Shown: positions 57,005 to 64,000 of the stretch, piece by piece
How the letters are laid out: every line of letters starts with the position of its first letter
Numbering within the stretch: the first letter of the stretch is position 1
Assembly: GCA_035552595.1 (NCBI GenBank)
Contig: DASZKZ010000083.1
Span: forward strand, 8,200 to 72,199
DNA from: Aeolococcus sp035552595
GTDB taxonomy: Bacteria > Chloroflexota > Dormibacteria > Aeolococcales > Aeolococcaceae
Direction: 5' to 3'
Length of the DNA stretch: 64,000 nucleotides
Translations under genes and position numbers: made by a program
Notes under the pieces: model-generated
What the model saw: the letters and a program-made list of their open reading frames with translations, nothing else
Database searches by the model: none
Told to the model about the DNA's origin: nothing

Positions 57005-57999
57005 ATACCCTCGGGTCGCGGGCCGGCCACATGCACCGCATCCGCAGTGATCTCGTCGATACGGCGCAGCACATCGTCACTCAGCTCGAGGTCCGCGGCG
57101 GCGATGGCGTCGTCGACATGGTCCGCGTTGCGCGTCCCGATGATCGCCACCTGCACAGCGGGATTGGCCAGCGTCCAGGCAACCGCGAGGCGGCTGACCG
57201 GAACACCGAGGTCGGTGGTGGCGAGCTCCTCGAGAGCCCCGACCACGCGCAGGTTGCGTGCCAACGCGTCTCCCTGGAAATCCCGGCTGTGGGCACGCCA
57301 ATCGCCCTCTGAGAATCGCGCGCCCGCCTGGAGGTGACCGCTGAGCAGGCCGTGGGCCAGCGGCCCGTACACCAGCACGCCGATGTCGCGGCTCCGGGCG
57401 TAGGGCAGGATCTCGGTCTCGATATCGCGGTGGAAGAGGTGGTACGGCGGTTGCAGCGTCTCCACCGGCAGGACGCTGCTGAACTCGTCCATCTCCTCGG
57501 AGCTGAAGTTGGAGACGCCGACGTGGCGGATCTTGCCCGCCGCCACCAGATCGGCAAGCGCTCCGGCGGTCTCGGCCAACGGCGTCTTGGGATCCGGCCA
57601 GTGCACCTGGAGCAGATCGATGTAGTCGGTGGCCAGCGCCTCCAGGCTCTCGTCGACACCCCTGCGCATCGACGCGGGGCTGGCGTCGCGCTCCACCTGC
57701 GCACCGCCGAGCGAGCGCAGGCCGCCCTTGGTCGCGATCACCACGTCGTCGCGGCTGTACCCGTCGAGAGCCTTGGCGAGCAGCCGCTCCGACGCCCCGA
57801 AGCCGTAGCCCTGCGCGGTGTCGAAGAAGTTGATGCCCTGCTCGCGCGCGTGACGGATCGCGCCGATGGCCGCGTCCTCGTCGGTCGCGCCCCAGTCGCC
57901 ACCCAGCTGCCAGGTCCCGAAGGCGATTGGCGAGACCCTCAGGGCGCTGCGCCCCAGCGCCACCCGCTTCATCTCAGTCCTGGCCTTCTGAGCCGTCAT
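57001..57999 (-). CDS. Aldo/keto reductase
   Basis: A 332-residue reductase with the catalytic Tyr in FFDTAQGYGFGASE, Lys in VVIATKGG and His in LLQVHWPDP. The C-terminal coenzyme block is VAIIGTRNADHVDDAIAAADLELSDDVL. It is preceded by AGGAGG. It heads a minus-strand operon with the hydroxyacid dehydrogenase-like and hemerythrin genes, a set that looks like a general redox or detoxification unit. It is not closely similar to the aldo/keto reductase at 39982. Confidence 0.95.
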   Translation of the reverse strand: MTAQKARTEMKRVALGRSALRVSPIAFGTWQLGGDWGATDEDAAIGAIRHAREQGINFFDTAQGYGFGASERLLAKALDGYSRDDVVIATKGGLRSLGGAQVERDASPASMRRGVDESLEALATDYIDLLQVHWPDPKTPLAETAGALADLVAAGKIRHVGVSNFSSEEMDEFSSVLPVETLQPPYHLFHRDIETEILPYARSRDIGVLVYGPLAHGLLSGHLQAGARFSEGDWRAHSRDFQGDALARNLRVVGALEELATTDLGVPVSRLAVAWTLANPAVQVAIIGTRNADHVDDAIAAADLELSDDVLRRIDEITADAVHVAGPRPEGM

Positions 58000-58083
58000 G
58001 GCCCACCTCCTCTGAGTTGCGGCGCTGTCCCCTCAGCTGCGCGGGGTCTGCCCCCCTATGATCGGCCAAGTGTCCTGCCGGCG

Positions 58084-60348
58084 TCATCGCCACCACGGCA
58101 CCCTGGCGGCGGCCACCGCGGCATCCACCGTCTGCTCGAGATCCGCCTCCAGCTGAGCCAGGTTCTGCACCCACTCCCCCGCGATCACCACCGCCATCGC
58201 GCCGCGCGCCTTCTCGTCACTCTCGGAGCGGCGCATGCACCCGACGGCGGCGTCCCGCAGCGCCTCCACCGACGGTGGTTCGGGGTGCCGGCCATGCAGT
58301 GCCCTGCCGGCGAGCTCGTCGGCGAGATACCTGAGGCCGCCCAGCAGGATCTGTAGTTGTGCCCCAACGACGGTCGCGCCGTCGGGGCAGGCGGTGGCCC
58401 TGTAGCCGAGGTCCGCGGCGACCATCACGAGCAGGTCTCCGGCCAGCAGGCCGTGGTTGCCCGCCGACACCAACCGCCCCGCGGTCTGCGGCTCGAGTGG
58501 CTTGGTGCCGCGTTCGTTGAGGAACACATCGAAGGCCTCGCCGGCGCGGTCGCGCGCTCGCACCGCCTCGGCCCGTGCGTGCGCGACGTCATCACCACGG
58601 TCGACGCCAAGCACCATGCCGGTGGCGCGCTCGACGTATCCGGCGACGGCGCGGTAGGAGCCCGCTGCCGCGCGGGCGAGATCCCGCCGCGCCCCGCGCG
58701 GCCAGAGCATCACCCCCACCACGAGGCTGATGCCGGTGCCGACCGCGACATCCTCGATCCGTACCAGGCCCACCTGCCAGCCGGCCGGCGAGATCAGGTT
58801 GAAGATGATGATCACGGTCAGGGTGAAGGCCGCCTGGCCGGCGACGAACCCGACGGCGCTGGCTGCGTACGACGCCAGGAAGATGGCGATCGGCATGGCG
58901 ATCCACATGACCACCGAATGGTTGCCTGCGGCCACGGCGAAGAGCCCGCCGGCGACGAACCCGATGACGCTTCCGGCCAGTGCCTGCACCGTTGTCCTGC
59001 CCGTCCCCAGCGCGTTCGAGCGCAGCACCGAGAGCGTGCCGAGCACGACCCAGAAGGCATGACCCAGGCCCAGCGTGCGTGCCAGCGCGACGGAGACGGC
59101 CAGGCCGATGGCGACGCGGACGCTGTTGTGGAGGACTGTCGAGGTCGGCTCGAGATGGGTGCGCAGCGTGTGCGCGACTCGAAGCGCGATGCCGCGGCTG
59201 CCCGCGCCCCTGGCAATGCCCGGAGGCAGCGGAACGCCGTCATCGGGTCGTCCTCCGGCGACGATGACGGCGTTGGCGCTCAGCGCGATGGCCACATACG
59301 CGATCACGCGAAGGGTGTGGTCGACGTCGATGCCCTGGAGGACCTCCTCGGGTGGCCGGCCGGCGCGCAACTCCTCGGCGGTCCACTGGTCGAGCGCCGC
59401 GCGGTGGGCGCCCCGCGCCTCATCGATGGCTTCGATGTCGGGCGGTGGACCGCCGGTGAGAATTGCCGCGCTCGCGGAGAGAGCCGCGGTCACTGTGGCG
59501 GCGAGCCGGTTGCCCTCGACGATGCACGGACGCACCGCGGGCTGCTGTTGGTGGAAGGGATGTTCGGCGAGACCGACGATCTGCTCGAGCTCGATCATCA
59601 GCTCCACCAGAGCGCGGTCGCGGCGGGTCGGTCCGGCCGGCCGCATGGCGGTGCGTGAGTATTCGCCGCCCATGGCCTGCAGCGCGGCGCGTGCCGCCTC
59701 GCGAATCGGACCCGGCTCATCGTCCGCCGGGCTGCGGCGCAGAGCCTGGACCAGCTCCGCCACAGCGAGGCACGCCTCGGCGGCTCGCTTGCGCAGGTTG
59801 ACCCGTTCGAACCATGGCCAGAAGAACACGCCGGCGAGGGTGGACACGGCGCCGGCGAACAACCACCCGCCCACCCGGGTTGGGATCGCGGTCATCGGTG
59901 CCGGTATCGACACGGAGAGCACGAACGCGAGAAGGAGGGCCGTCTGCGCGGCGGCGAGGTAGCCGCCGAAAACACCGGCGAAGGCCAGCGTGAAACCCAC
60001 CACGAGCATGACCGCCGCGCCCACGCCCGCGTTCGGCGAGACCGCGGTGCCGAGCGCGACCAGCCCGGCCCCGGCGACCGTGGCTGCCATGTAGGCGACG
60101 GTCCGGGCCGGGCGGTGACCACCGAAGTCGGCCATGACCAGGAGTGCGAAGCACCCGAACACAGCGAAGGTGGCCACCTGCAGGTCGTGGATGACCAGCA
60201 GGCTGACGGCGAAGATGGCGGGATTGACGATCGCCGCCCGGACCGATCGATGGAGGGCGACGAGGCGCGGATCCGCGCGGCCCTCGGGCGTGCGCGGTGG
60301 GGAGGGCGCCAGCTCCCTCGCCGCCAGAGCGGTTGCCTGGCTGCTCAT
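58084..60348 (-). CDS. FUSC family membrane transporter
   Basis: A 754-residue protein with two sets of about six helices, one near residues 40-190 and one around 400-560, separated and followed by long soluble helical regions. The arrangement and the segments VALARTLGLGHAFWVVLGTLSVLRSNALGTGRTTVQALAGSVIGFVAGG and GVMLWPRGARRDLARAAAGSYRAVAGYV match the FUSC/YccS/aromatic acid exporter family. The substrate is unknown, often aromatic acids or fusaric acid. No membrane fusion partner gene is adjacent. Confidence 0.92.
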   Translation of the reverse strand: MSSQATALAARELAPSPPRTPEGRADPRLVALHRSVRAAIVNPAIFAVSLLVIHDLQVATFAVFGCFALLVMADFGGHRPARTVAYMAATVAGAGLVALGTAVSPNAGVGAAVMLVVGFTLAFAGVFGGYLAAAQTALLLAFVLSVSIPAPMTAIPTRVGGWLFAGAVSTLAGVFFWPWFERVNLRKRAAEACLAVAELVQALRRSPADDEPGPIREAARAALQAMGGEYSRTAMRPAGPTRRDRALVELMIELEQIVGLAEHPFHQQQPAVRPCIVEGNRLAATVTAALSASAAILTGGPPPDIEAIDEARGAHRAALDQWTAEELRAGRPPEEVLQGIDVDHTLRVIAYVAIALSANAVIVAGGRPDDGVPLPPGIARGAGSRGIALRVAHTLRTHLEPTSTVLHNSVRVAIGLAVSVALARTLGLGHAFWVVLGTLSVLRSNALGTGRTTVQALAGSVIGFVAGGLFAVAAGNHSVVMWIAMPIAIFLASYAASAVGFVAGQAAFTLTVIIIFNLISPAGWQVGLVRIEDVAVGTGISLVVGVMLWPRGARRDLARAAAGSYRAVAGYVERATGMVLGVDRGDDVAHARAEAVRARDRAGEAFDVFLNERGTKPLEPQTAGRLVSAGNHGLLAGDLLVMVAADLGYRATACPDGATVVGAQLQILLGGLRYLADELAGRALHGRHPEPPSVEALRDAAVGCMRRSESDEKARGAMAVVIAGEWVQNLAQLEADLEQTVDAAVAAARVPWWR

Positions 60349-60424
60349 CTCGTGGTCAGATCCTGTCCATGGCCTGTGAAGTAGAGGGTGACGGGATTGT
60401 GCTCGTCAACCAGGGTGGCGGGAG

Positions 60425-61162
60425 GTGAGCAGCTTCCTCGCGGAGATCCGCGGGACGCTCGTTCCCGGTCGCGACAGCAGGCACGGCCCGCTGCCGCCAC
60501 TGCTGCTGGCGATGACCCTGGTCACCGGCCTCGTCGACGCGTTCAGCTACCTGCTGCTCGGGCACGTGTTCGTCGCCAACATGACCGGCAACGTGGTGCT
60601 CCTGGGCTTCGCCCTGGTCGGCGCACCGGGGTTCTCCATCGCCGCATCGGTGGTGGCCGGGGCCTCGTTCGCGCTCGGCGCCTTGGTCGGGGGACGGGTC
60701 GGGTCGCGGCTGGCGCAGCACCGCGGACGGCTGCTCAGCGTCGCGGCCACCGTGCAGGCCGCACTGTTCGCGGCCGCGGTGGTCCTGGCCGTGCTGAGTG
60801 GACCCGCCATCTCCGCCAGCTCCCGGTACGCGCTCATCGTGATCCTCGGCCTGGCCATGGGGATCCAGAACGCCGCCGCCCGCACCCTGGCGGTGCCCGA
60901 CCTGACCACCACGGTGCTCACCATGACGATCACCGGCATCGCCGCCGACAGCACCATCGCCGGTGGCAAGGGATCCCGGGCGGGGCGGCGGCTCACTGCG
61001 CTGGTGGCGATGCTGGCGGGCGCCGTCATCGGCGCGGCACTGGTCCTCTACGTTCACATCGTCTATCCGCTGGCCATCGCGCTGGGAGTGACGGTCGTGG
61101 TGGCGGCGACCAGCGGGGTGGTGGGACGGTCCAACTCCAGGTGGACCCACGCCGACGGCTGA
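60425..61162 (+). CDS. YoaK/DUF1275 family membrane protein
   Basis: A 245-residue six- to seven-helix protein starting at a GTG. It has LVTGLVDAFSYLLLGHVFVANMTGNVVLLGFAL, ALGALVGGRVGSRLA and GLAMGIQNAAARTLAVPDLTTTVLTMTITGIAADS, diagnostic of DUF1275. The family is of unknown transport function. It is divergent from the FUSC transporter across a 76-bp gap. No operon link to the ABC exporter 85 bp downstream is certain. Confidence 0.93.
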   Translation: MSSFLAEIRGTLVPGRDSRHGPLPPLLLAMTLVTGLVDAFSYLLLGHVFVANMTGNVVLLGFALVGAPGFSIAASVVAGASFALGALVGGRVGSRLAQHRGRLLSVAATVQAALFAAAVVLAVLSGPAISASSRYALIVILGLAMGIQNAAARTLAVPDLTTTVLTMTITGIAADSTIAGGKGSRAGRRLTALVAMLAGAVIGAALVLYVHIVYPLAIALGVTVVVAATSGVVGRSNSRWTHADG

Positions 61163-61247
61163 CCGGATCGGGGGAGACGACCGATGAGTCTTGACCGTCC
61201 GCCTCGTCATACGGGCGGGTGCAACCGAGAGCGGGAGGAACCAATTC

Positions 61248-62336
61248 ATGGACCTGGTGCCTTCGAGGGGCGGCGTGGCCACTGCGCGATGGCAGAATGG
61301 CCGGACCGTGAGCACCAGCACATCTGTTGACGGCGAGTACGCGATCCGGGTCGAGGGCCTGCACAAGTCGTTCGGCAAGGTCCACGCCCTGCGCGGCATC
61401 GACTTCGTGGTGCCACGCGGGTCCGTTCTCGGGGTTCTCGGGCCCAACGGCGCTGGCAAGACGACGGCGGTGCGCATCCTGACGACGCTGCTGCCTCCGG
61501 ATTCCGGCCAGGCGTTCATCGAAGGCCACGACGTGGTGCGGGACGCCGCGGCGGTGCGCCGCGCCATCGCCCTTGCCGGCCAGGCGACGGCCATCCAGAT
61601 CGAGCTCACCGGCCGGGAGAACCTCGAGATCATGGGACGTCTCCACCACCTCGATCGCCCCTCGGTGCGCGCCCGCACGGTGGAGCTGCTGAAGCGGTTC
61701 GATCTCGTCGCGGCGGCCGATCGGCCGGCGAAGACGTACTCCGGGGGCATGAAGCGCCGGCTCGACCTGGCCGCCAGCCTGATGGGCGACCCCGCCGTGC
61801 TCTTTCTCGACGAGCCCACCACGGGGCTGGACCCGTACGGCCGGCTGGGGATGTGGGAGATCATCCGCGAGCTCGCCGCCCAGGGCAAGACGATCCTTCT
61901 CACCACCCAGTACCTCGACGAGGCGGATGAGCTGGCCGACAACATCATCGTCATCGAACGCGGGCAGGTGATCGCGGAGGGCACGTCCGACCAGCTCAAG
62001 GATCGCGTGGGTGGCGACGTGCTCGAGTTCACCGTGGTCGACAGAGCCCTGGTCACCGCGGCCGTCGAGGCGGTGGCCGGGCTGACGGACGCGGAGCCGC
62101 GCGTCGATCCGGAATCACGCCGGGTCGCGCTGCAGGTCGGCCACCGAGGCTCGCAGGCGCTGGTCGAAGCGGTGCGCCGTCTCGATGCGGCGGGAGTCGA
62201 GACGGACGGGCTGGCGCTGCACCGGCCATCGCTCGATGACGTCTTCCTCGCCGTCACCGGCCACGCCGCGGAGAGCGAGGACAGTGACGGACGCGGACGC
62301 AACCGCAAGGCCGGCGCAGCGGCTGCAGGAGGGTGA
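61248..62336 (+). CDS. DrrA-type ABC exporter ATP-binding protein
   Basis: A 362-residue ATPase. I start it at the ATG at 61248 because GGGAGG lies 9 nt upstream; a GTG at 61308 would give the more usual N-terminus. It has Walker A LGPNGAGKTTAVR, YSGGMKRRLDLAASL, Walker B LFLDEPTTGLD and TTQYLDEADEL. The C-terminal DUF4162-like part shows the daunorubicin-resistance type. It pairs with the ABC-2 permease immediately downstream to export a hydrophobic compound, drug or lipid. Confidence 0.93.
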   Translation: MDLVPSRGGVATARWQNGRTVSTSTSVDGEYAIRVEGLHKSFGKVHALRGIDFVVPRGSVLGVLGPNGAGKTTAVRILTTLLPPDSGQAFIEGHDVVRDAAAVRRAIALAGQATAIQIELTGRENLEIMGRLHHLDRPSVRARTVELLKRFDLVAAADRPAKTYSGGMKRRLDLAASLMGDPAVLFLDEPTTGLDPYGRLGMWEIIRELAAQGKTILLTTQYLDEADELADNIIVIERGQVIAEGTSDQLKDRVGGDVLEFTVVDRALVTAAVEAVAGLTDAEPRVDPESRRVALQVGHRGSQALVEAVRRLDAAGVETDGLALHRPSLDDVFLAVTGHAAESEDSDGRGRNRKAGAAAAGG

Positions 62337-62340
62337 GGCG

Positions 62341-63159
62341 ATGGCCGTAGAGGCGGTAGCGCAAACCAGCCCCGGCTTCACCCAGCTGGCGCGCTGGGCG
62401 GTGAGCGATTCGCTGGTGATGACCAGGCGCAACCTCCTGGTCTGGCTGCGCGTGCCCGCGTACATCGTGTTCACGGTTGTCCAGCCGGTGATCTTCGTGC
62501 TGCTCTTCCGCTACGTGTTCGGCGGAGCCATCCAGGTGGCCAACCAGGGTGGATACGTCAACTTCTTGATGCCGGGGATCATCGGGCAGACGGCGGCCTT
62601 CGCCACCTTCGCGACCGCCATCGCACTGGCGCAGGAGGCGAAGGCAGGCGTCATCGACCGGTTGCGCTCCCTGCCCATGGCGCGGTCCGCTGTCCTGGCC
62701 GGACGGTTGATCGCCGACGGGATCCGCATGCTCATCACCATCCTGGTCATCGTCGCCGTCGGGTACGCGGTGGGATTCCGATTCCAGAACGGCTGGCCGA
62801 GCGCCATCGCCATGATCCTGCTCGCCGAGTTCTTCGGGATCACCATCTGCTGCATCTCCGCGTTCATCGGCCTGGCCATCAAGGACGAGGAGTCGGTCCA
62901 GGCGTTCGGCCTGATCTGGCTGTTCCCGCTGACCTTCGTCAGCTCCGCGTTCGTGCCCATCGCCACCATGCCCGGCTGGATGCAGGCATTCGCCAACAAC
63001 CAGCCGATCACGCTGGTGATCAACGCGATGCGGTCCCTGGCGCTCGGCGGCCCGCAATTCCCGCTGTTTCCCGCTCTCTGGGAGGCGCTGGCCTGGTTGG
63101 TGGGAATCCTGCTGGTGTTCGCCCCGCTCGCCGTGCGCGCCTACAAGCGCGCGTCCTGA
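62341..63159 (+). CDS. DrrB-type ABC-2 permease
   Basis: A 272-residue permease starting at the ATG at 62341 after AGGAGGGTGAG, four nucleotides after the ATPase gene. It has six helices: VWLRVPAYIVFTVVQPVIFVLLFRYVFGGAI, MPGIIGQTAAFATFATAIAL, EAKAGVIDRLRSLPMARSAVLAGR (the ABC-2 coupling region), and FPLTFVSSAFVPIATMPGWMQAFANNQPITLVINAMRSL. These are typical of DrrB-type subunits. It forms the exporter with the ATPase. No biosynthetic gene nearby indicates the substrate. Confidence 0.94.
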   Translation: MAVEAVAQTSPGFTQLARWAVSDSLVMTRRNLLVWLRVPAYIVFTVVQPVIFVLLFRYVFGGAIQVANQGGYVNFLMPGIIGQTAAFATFATAIALAQEAKAGVIDRLRSLPMARSAVLAGRLIADGIRMLITILVIVAVGYAVGFRFQNGWPSAIAMILLAEFFGITICCISAFIGLAIKDEESVQAFGLIWLFPLTFVSSAFVPIATMPGWMQAFANNQPITLVINAMRSLALGGPQFPLFPALWEALAWLVGILLVFAPLAVRAYKRAS

Positions 63160-63169
63160 CGATCCCGGG

Positions 63170-63529
63170 CTAGACGTCCGCCGGCGTCGACACCCCCGCG
63201 ATCAGCGGCATGGCGAGCTCCGGCCACTGCCGGGCATGCTCGAGTGCGGCCAGATCGGCCTCGACCAGCGCGACGAAGGGGGCCAGGTCGAGCCCGCGGT
63301 GCTGGGGCAGATAGGGACGCAGATACGCGGCCCCACTGCGCCATTTGCTGATCGCGCCGCGAGCGTTCCTCCGCGTGTAGTGAAGGCAGCCTGCGGCCGC
63401 CTGGATCAAGCCCTTGTAGAAGCCGCGGTCAGGGCCGTGGCGGTCGGGGATCCAGGCCTGCTCCCAGGCCTCGTGTGCCTCCCAGTAGAGGCCGGCGTTG
63501 AAGAGCTCGACACCCTTCTGCAGCGTCAC
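63170..63529 (-). CDS. DUF309 domain protein
   Basis: A 119-residue helical protein starting at a GTG. It has the DUF309 signature GVELFNAGLYWEAHEAWEQAW, then FYKGLIQAAAGCLHYTRRNARGA and YLRPYLP. The HE-W-E core could bind a metal. The function of the family is unknown. It is convergent with the ABC-2 permease and preceded by a leaderless -10 element. Confidence 0.9.
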   Translation of the reverse strand: MTLQKGVELFNAGLYWEAHEAWEQAWIPDRHGPDRGFYKGLIQAAAGCLHYTRRNARGAISKWRSGAAYLRPYLPQHRGLDLAPFVALVEADLAALEHARQWPELAMPLIAGVSTPADV

Positions 63530-63541
63530 CGCTCGATTCTA
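63527..63541 (-). promoter_or_regulatory. Leaderless -10 element for the DUF309 gene
   Basis: TAGAAT on the minus strand (63541-63536) is followed by 6 nt and the GTG, with no Shine-Dalgarno sequence. Confidence 0.5.
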
Positions 63542-63614
63542 GTGCGGGCGCAGGCTGCCCGCGAATCGCGATGCGCTATACCGGATTGGGCAGACGATCA
63601 CACTGGAGGTCGAG

Positions 63615-64000
63615 ATGGCGCGAGTTCTCTACACGGCGGATGCGACGGTCACCGGCGGTCGCGCCGACGGTCACGGCCGCACGGACGACGGAGCCCTCGA
63701 TGTGCAGCTGCGCACGCCCAAGGAGTTGGGCGGCGACGGGGGCGGCACCAACCCGGAGCAGCTCTTCGCGATCGGCTTTGCCGCCTGCTTCGAGAGTGCT
63801 CTCGGCGTGGTGGCGCGCCGCGAGAAGGTCGAGGCGGGTGACGTCACGATCGACAGCCGCGTCAGCCTCCTGCCCACCGACGACCGCGGCTTCAAGCTCG
63901 CCGTGGATCTCGACGTCACCCTGCCGCAGGCTGAGGATCCCGCGCAGGCAGCGCGCATCGTTGCCGCCGCGCATCAGGTGTGTCCGTACTCCAACGCGAC
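63615..64000 (+). CDS. Organic hydroperoxide resistance (Ohr/OsmC) protein, 3' end cut by window
   Basis: The first 128 codons of an Ohr-type protein (full length about 140) starting at the ATG at 63615 with GGAGG upstream. It has VLYTADATVTGGRADGHGRTDDGALDVQL, KELGGDGGGTNPEQLFAIGFAACFESAL with the first catalytic Cys, and AAHQVCPYSNAT with the second Cys. These two cysteines reduce organic peroxides. The regulator gene ohrR, if linked, lies outside the window. Confidence 0.93.
   Translation, partial: MARVLYTADATVTGGRADGHGRTDDGALDVQLRTPKELGGDGGGTNPEQLFAIGFAACFESALGVVARREKVEAGDVTIDSRVSLLPTDDRGFKLAVDLDVTLPQAEDPAQAARIVAAAHQVCPYSNA

Noticed and set aside
1..64000. Mobile elements, CRISPR arrays and tRNA genes
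   Set aside because: No transposase or integrase motifs, no regularly spaced repeats and no cloverleaf with a clear TTCRANYC arm were noticed; a dedicated tRNA scan could still find one I missed.

Overview
This is a gene-dense (about 90% coding), very GC-rich bacterial chromosomal segment. I support 61 protein genes and several regulatory elements. I found no rRNA, tRNA, CRISPR array, insertion sequence or prophage. The codon use (G/C-ending codons, many GTG starts), short gaps, frequent 4-bp ATGA overlaps, and a recurring TAGnnT element 6-10 nt before start codons that lack a Shine-Dalgarno sequence all fit a high-GC soil lineage of the Actinomycetota/Chloroflexota/Dormibacterota grade. A Dormibacterota-like origin is my inference; nothing in the window proves it.

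Layout. 1-5077: housekeeping and membrane genes (quinone oxidoreductase, lipoprotein, two DUF3147 proteins, Mpo1-like protein, DMT exporter, LpxL/PatA-type acyltransferase). 5078-10361: DEAD-box helicase behind a long leader, UBP zinc finger, TypA GTPase, M20 peptidase. 10368-14535: an amidoligase/transglutaminase island made of two transglutaminase-like genes divergent from a circularly permuted ATP-grasp gene plus a third transglutaminase, without the usual alpha-E partner; a zinc alcohol dehydrogenase gene follows. 15561-20405: acyl-CoA catabolism (two acyl-CoA dehydrogenases, CoA ligase, thioesterase, NfuA-type Fe-S protein). 20477-27906: L-amino-acid-ligase-like ATP-grasp protein, TMEM175-like channel, exonuclease III with a large cyclase/AAA/TPR regulator, and a stand-alone LigD polymerase. 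27959-30818: type III polyketide synthase, ICMT-type methyltransferase and FAD reductase, a probable alkylpyrone/alkylquinone lipid module.

33162-36567: an unusual aromatic amino acid module of two tail-to-tail genes. One is a plant-like arogenate/prephenate dehydrogenase fused to a degenerate prephenate dehydratase domain. The other is a three-enzyme fusion of chorismate mutase, prephenate dehydratase with ACT, and DAHP synthase. 36632-39969: DyP peroxidase, and a cellulose-synthase-like glycosyltransferase with two PilZ domains behind a structured leader. 41173-45775: sugar ABC importer operon ending in a MocA-type oxidoreductase, with an intercistronic hairpin after the binding-protein gene. 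46231-52543: TetR regulator, NTF2-like and NAD-binding proteins, a secreted lipase-like hydrolase, a SigX5-type sigma factor and a STAS protein. 52685-57999: LPG-synthase-like membrane protein, a peroxiredoxin operon divergent from a TetR gene with two near-identical palindromic operators, a hemerythrin protein and oxidoreductases. 58084-64000: FUSC transporter, DUF1275 protein, DrrAB-type ABC exporter, DUF309 protein and an Ohr gene cut by the window end.

The most distinctive features are the two aromatic-pathway fusions, the alpha-E-less ATP-grasp/transglutaminase island, the tandem-PilZ synthase with its hairpin leader, the paired TetR operators, and the window-wide leaderless promoter signature.
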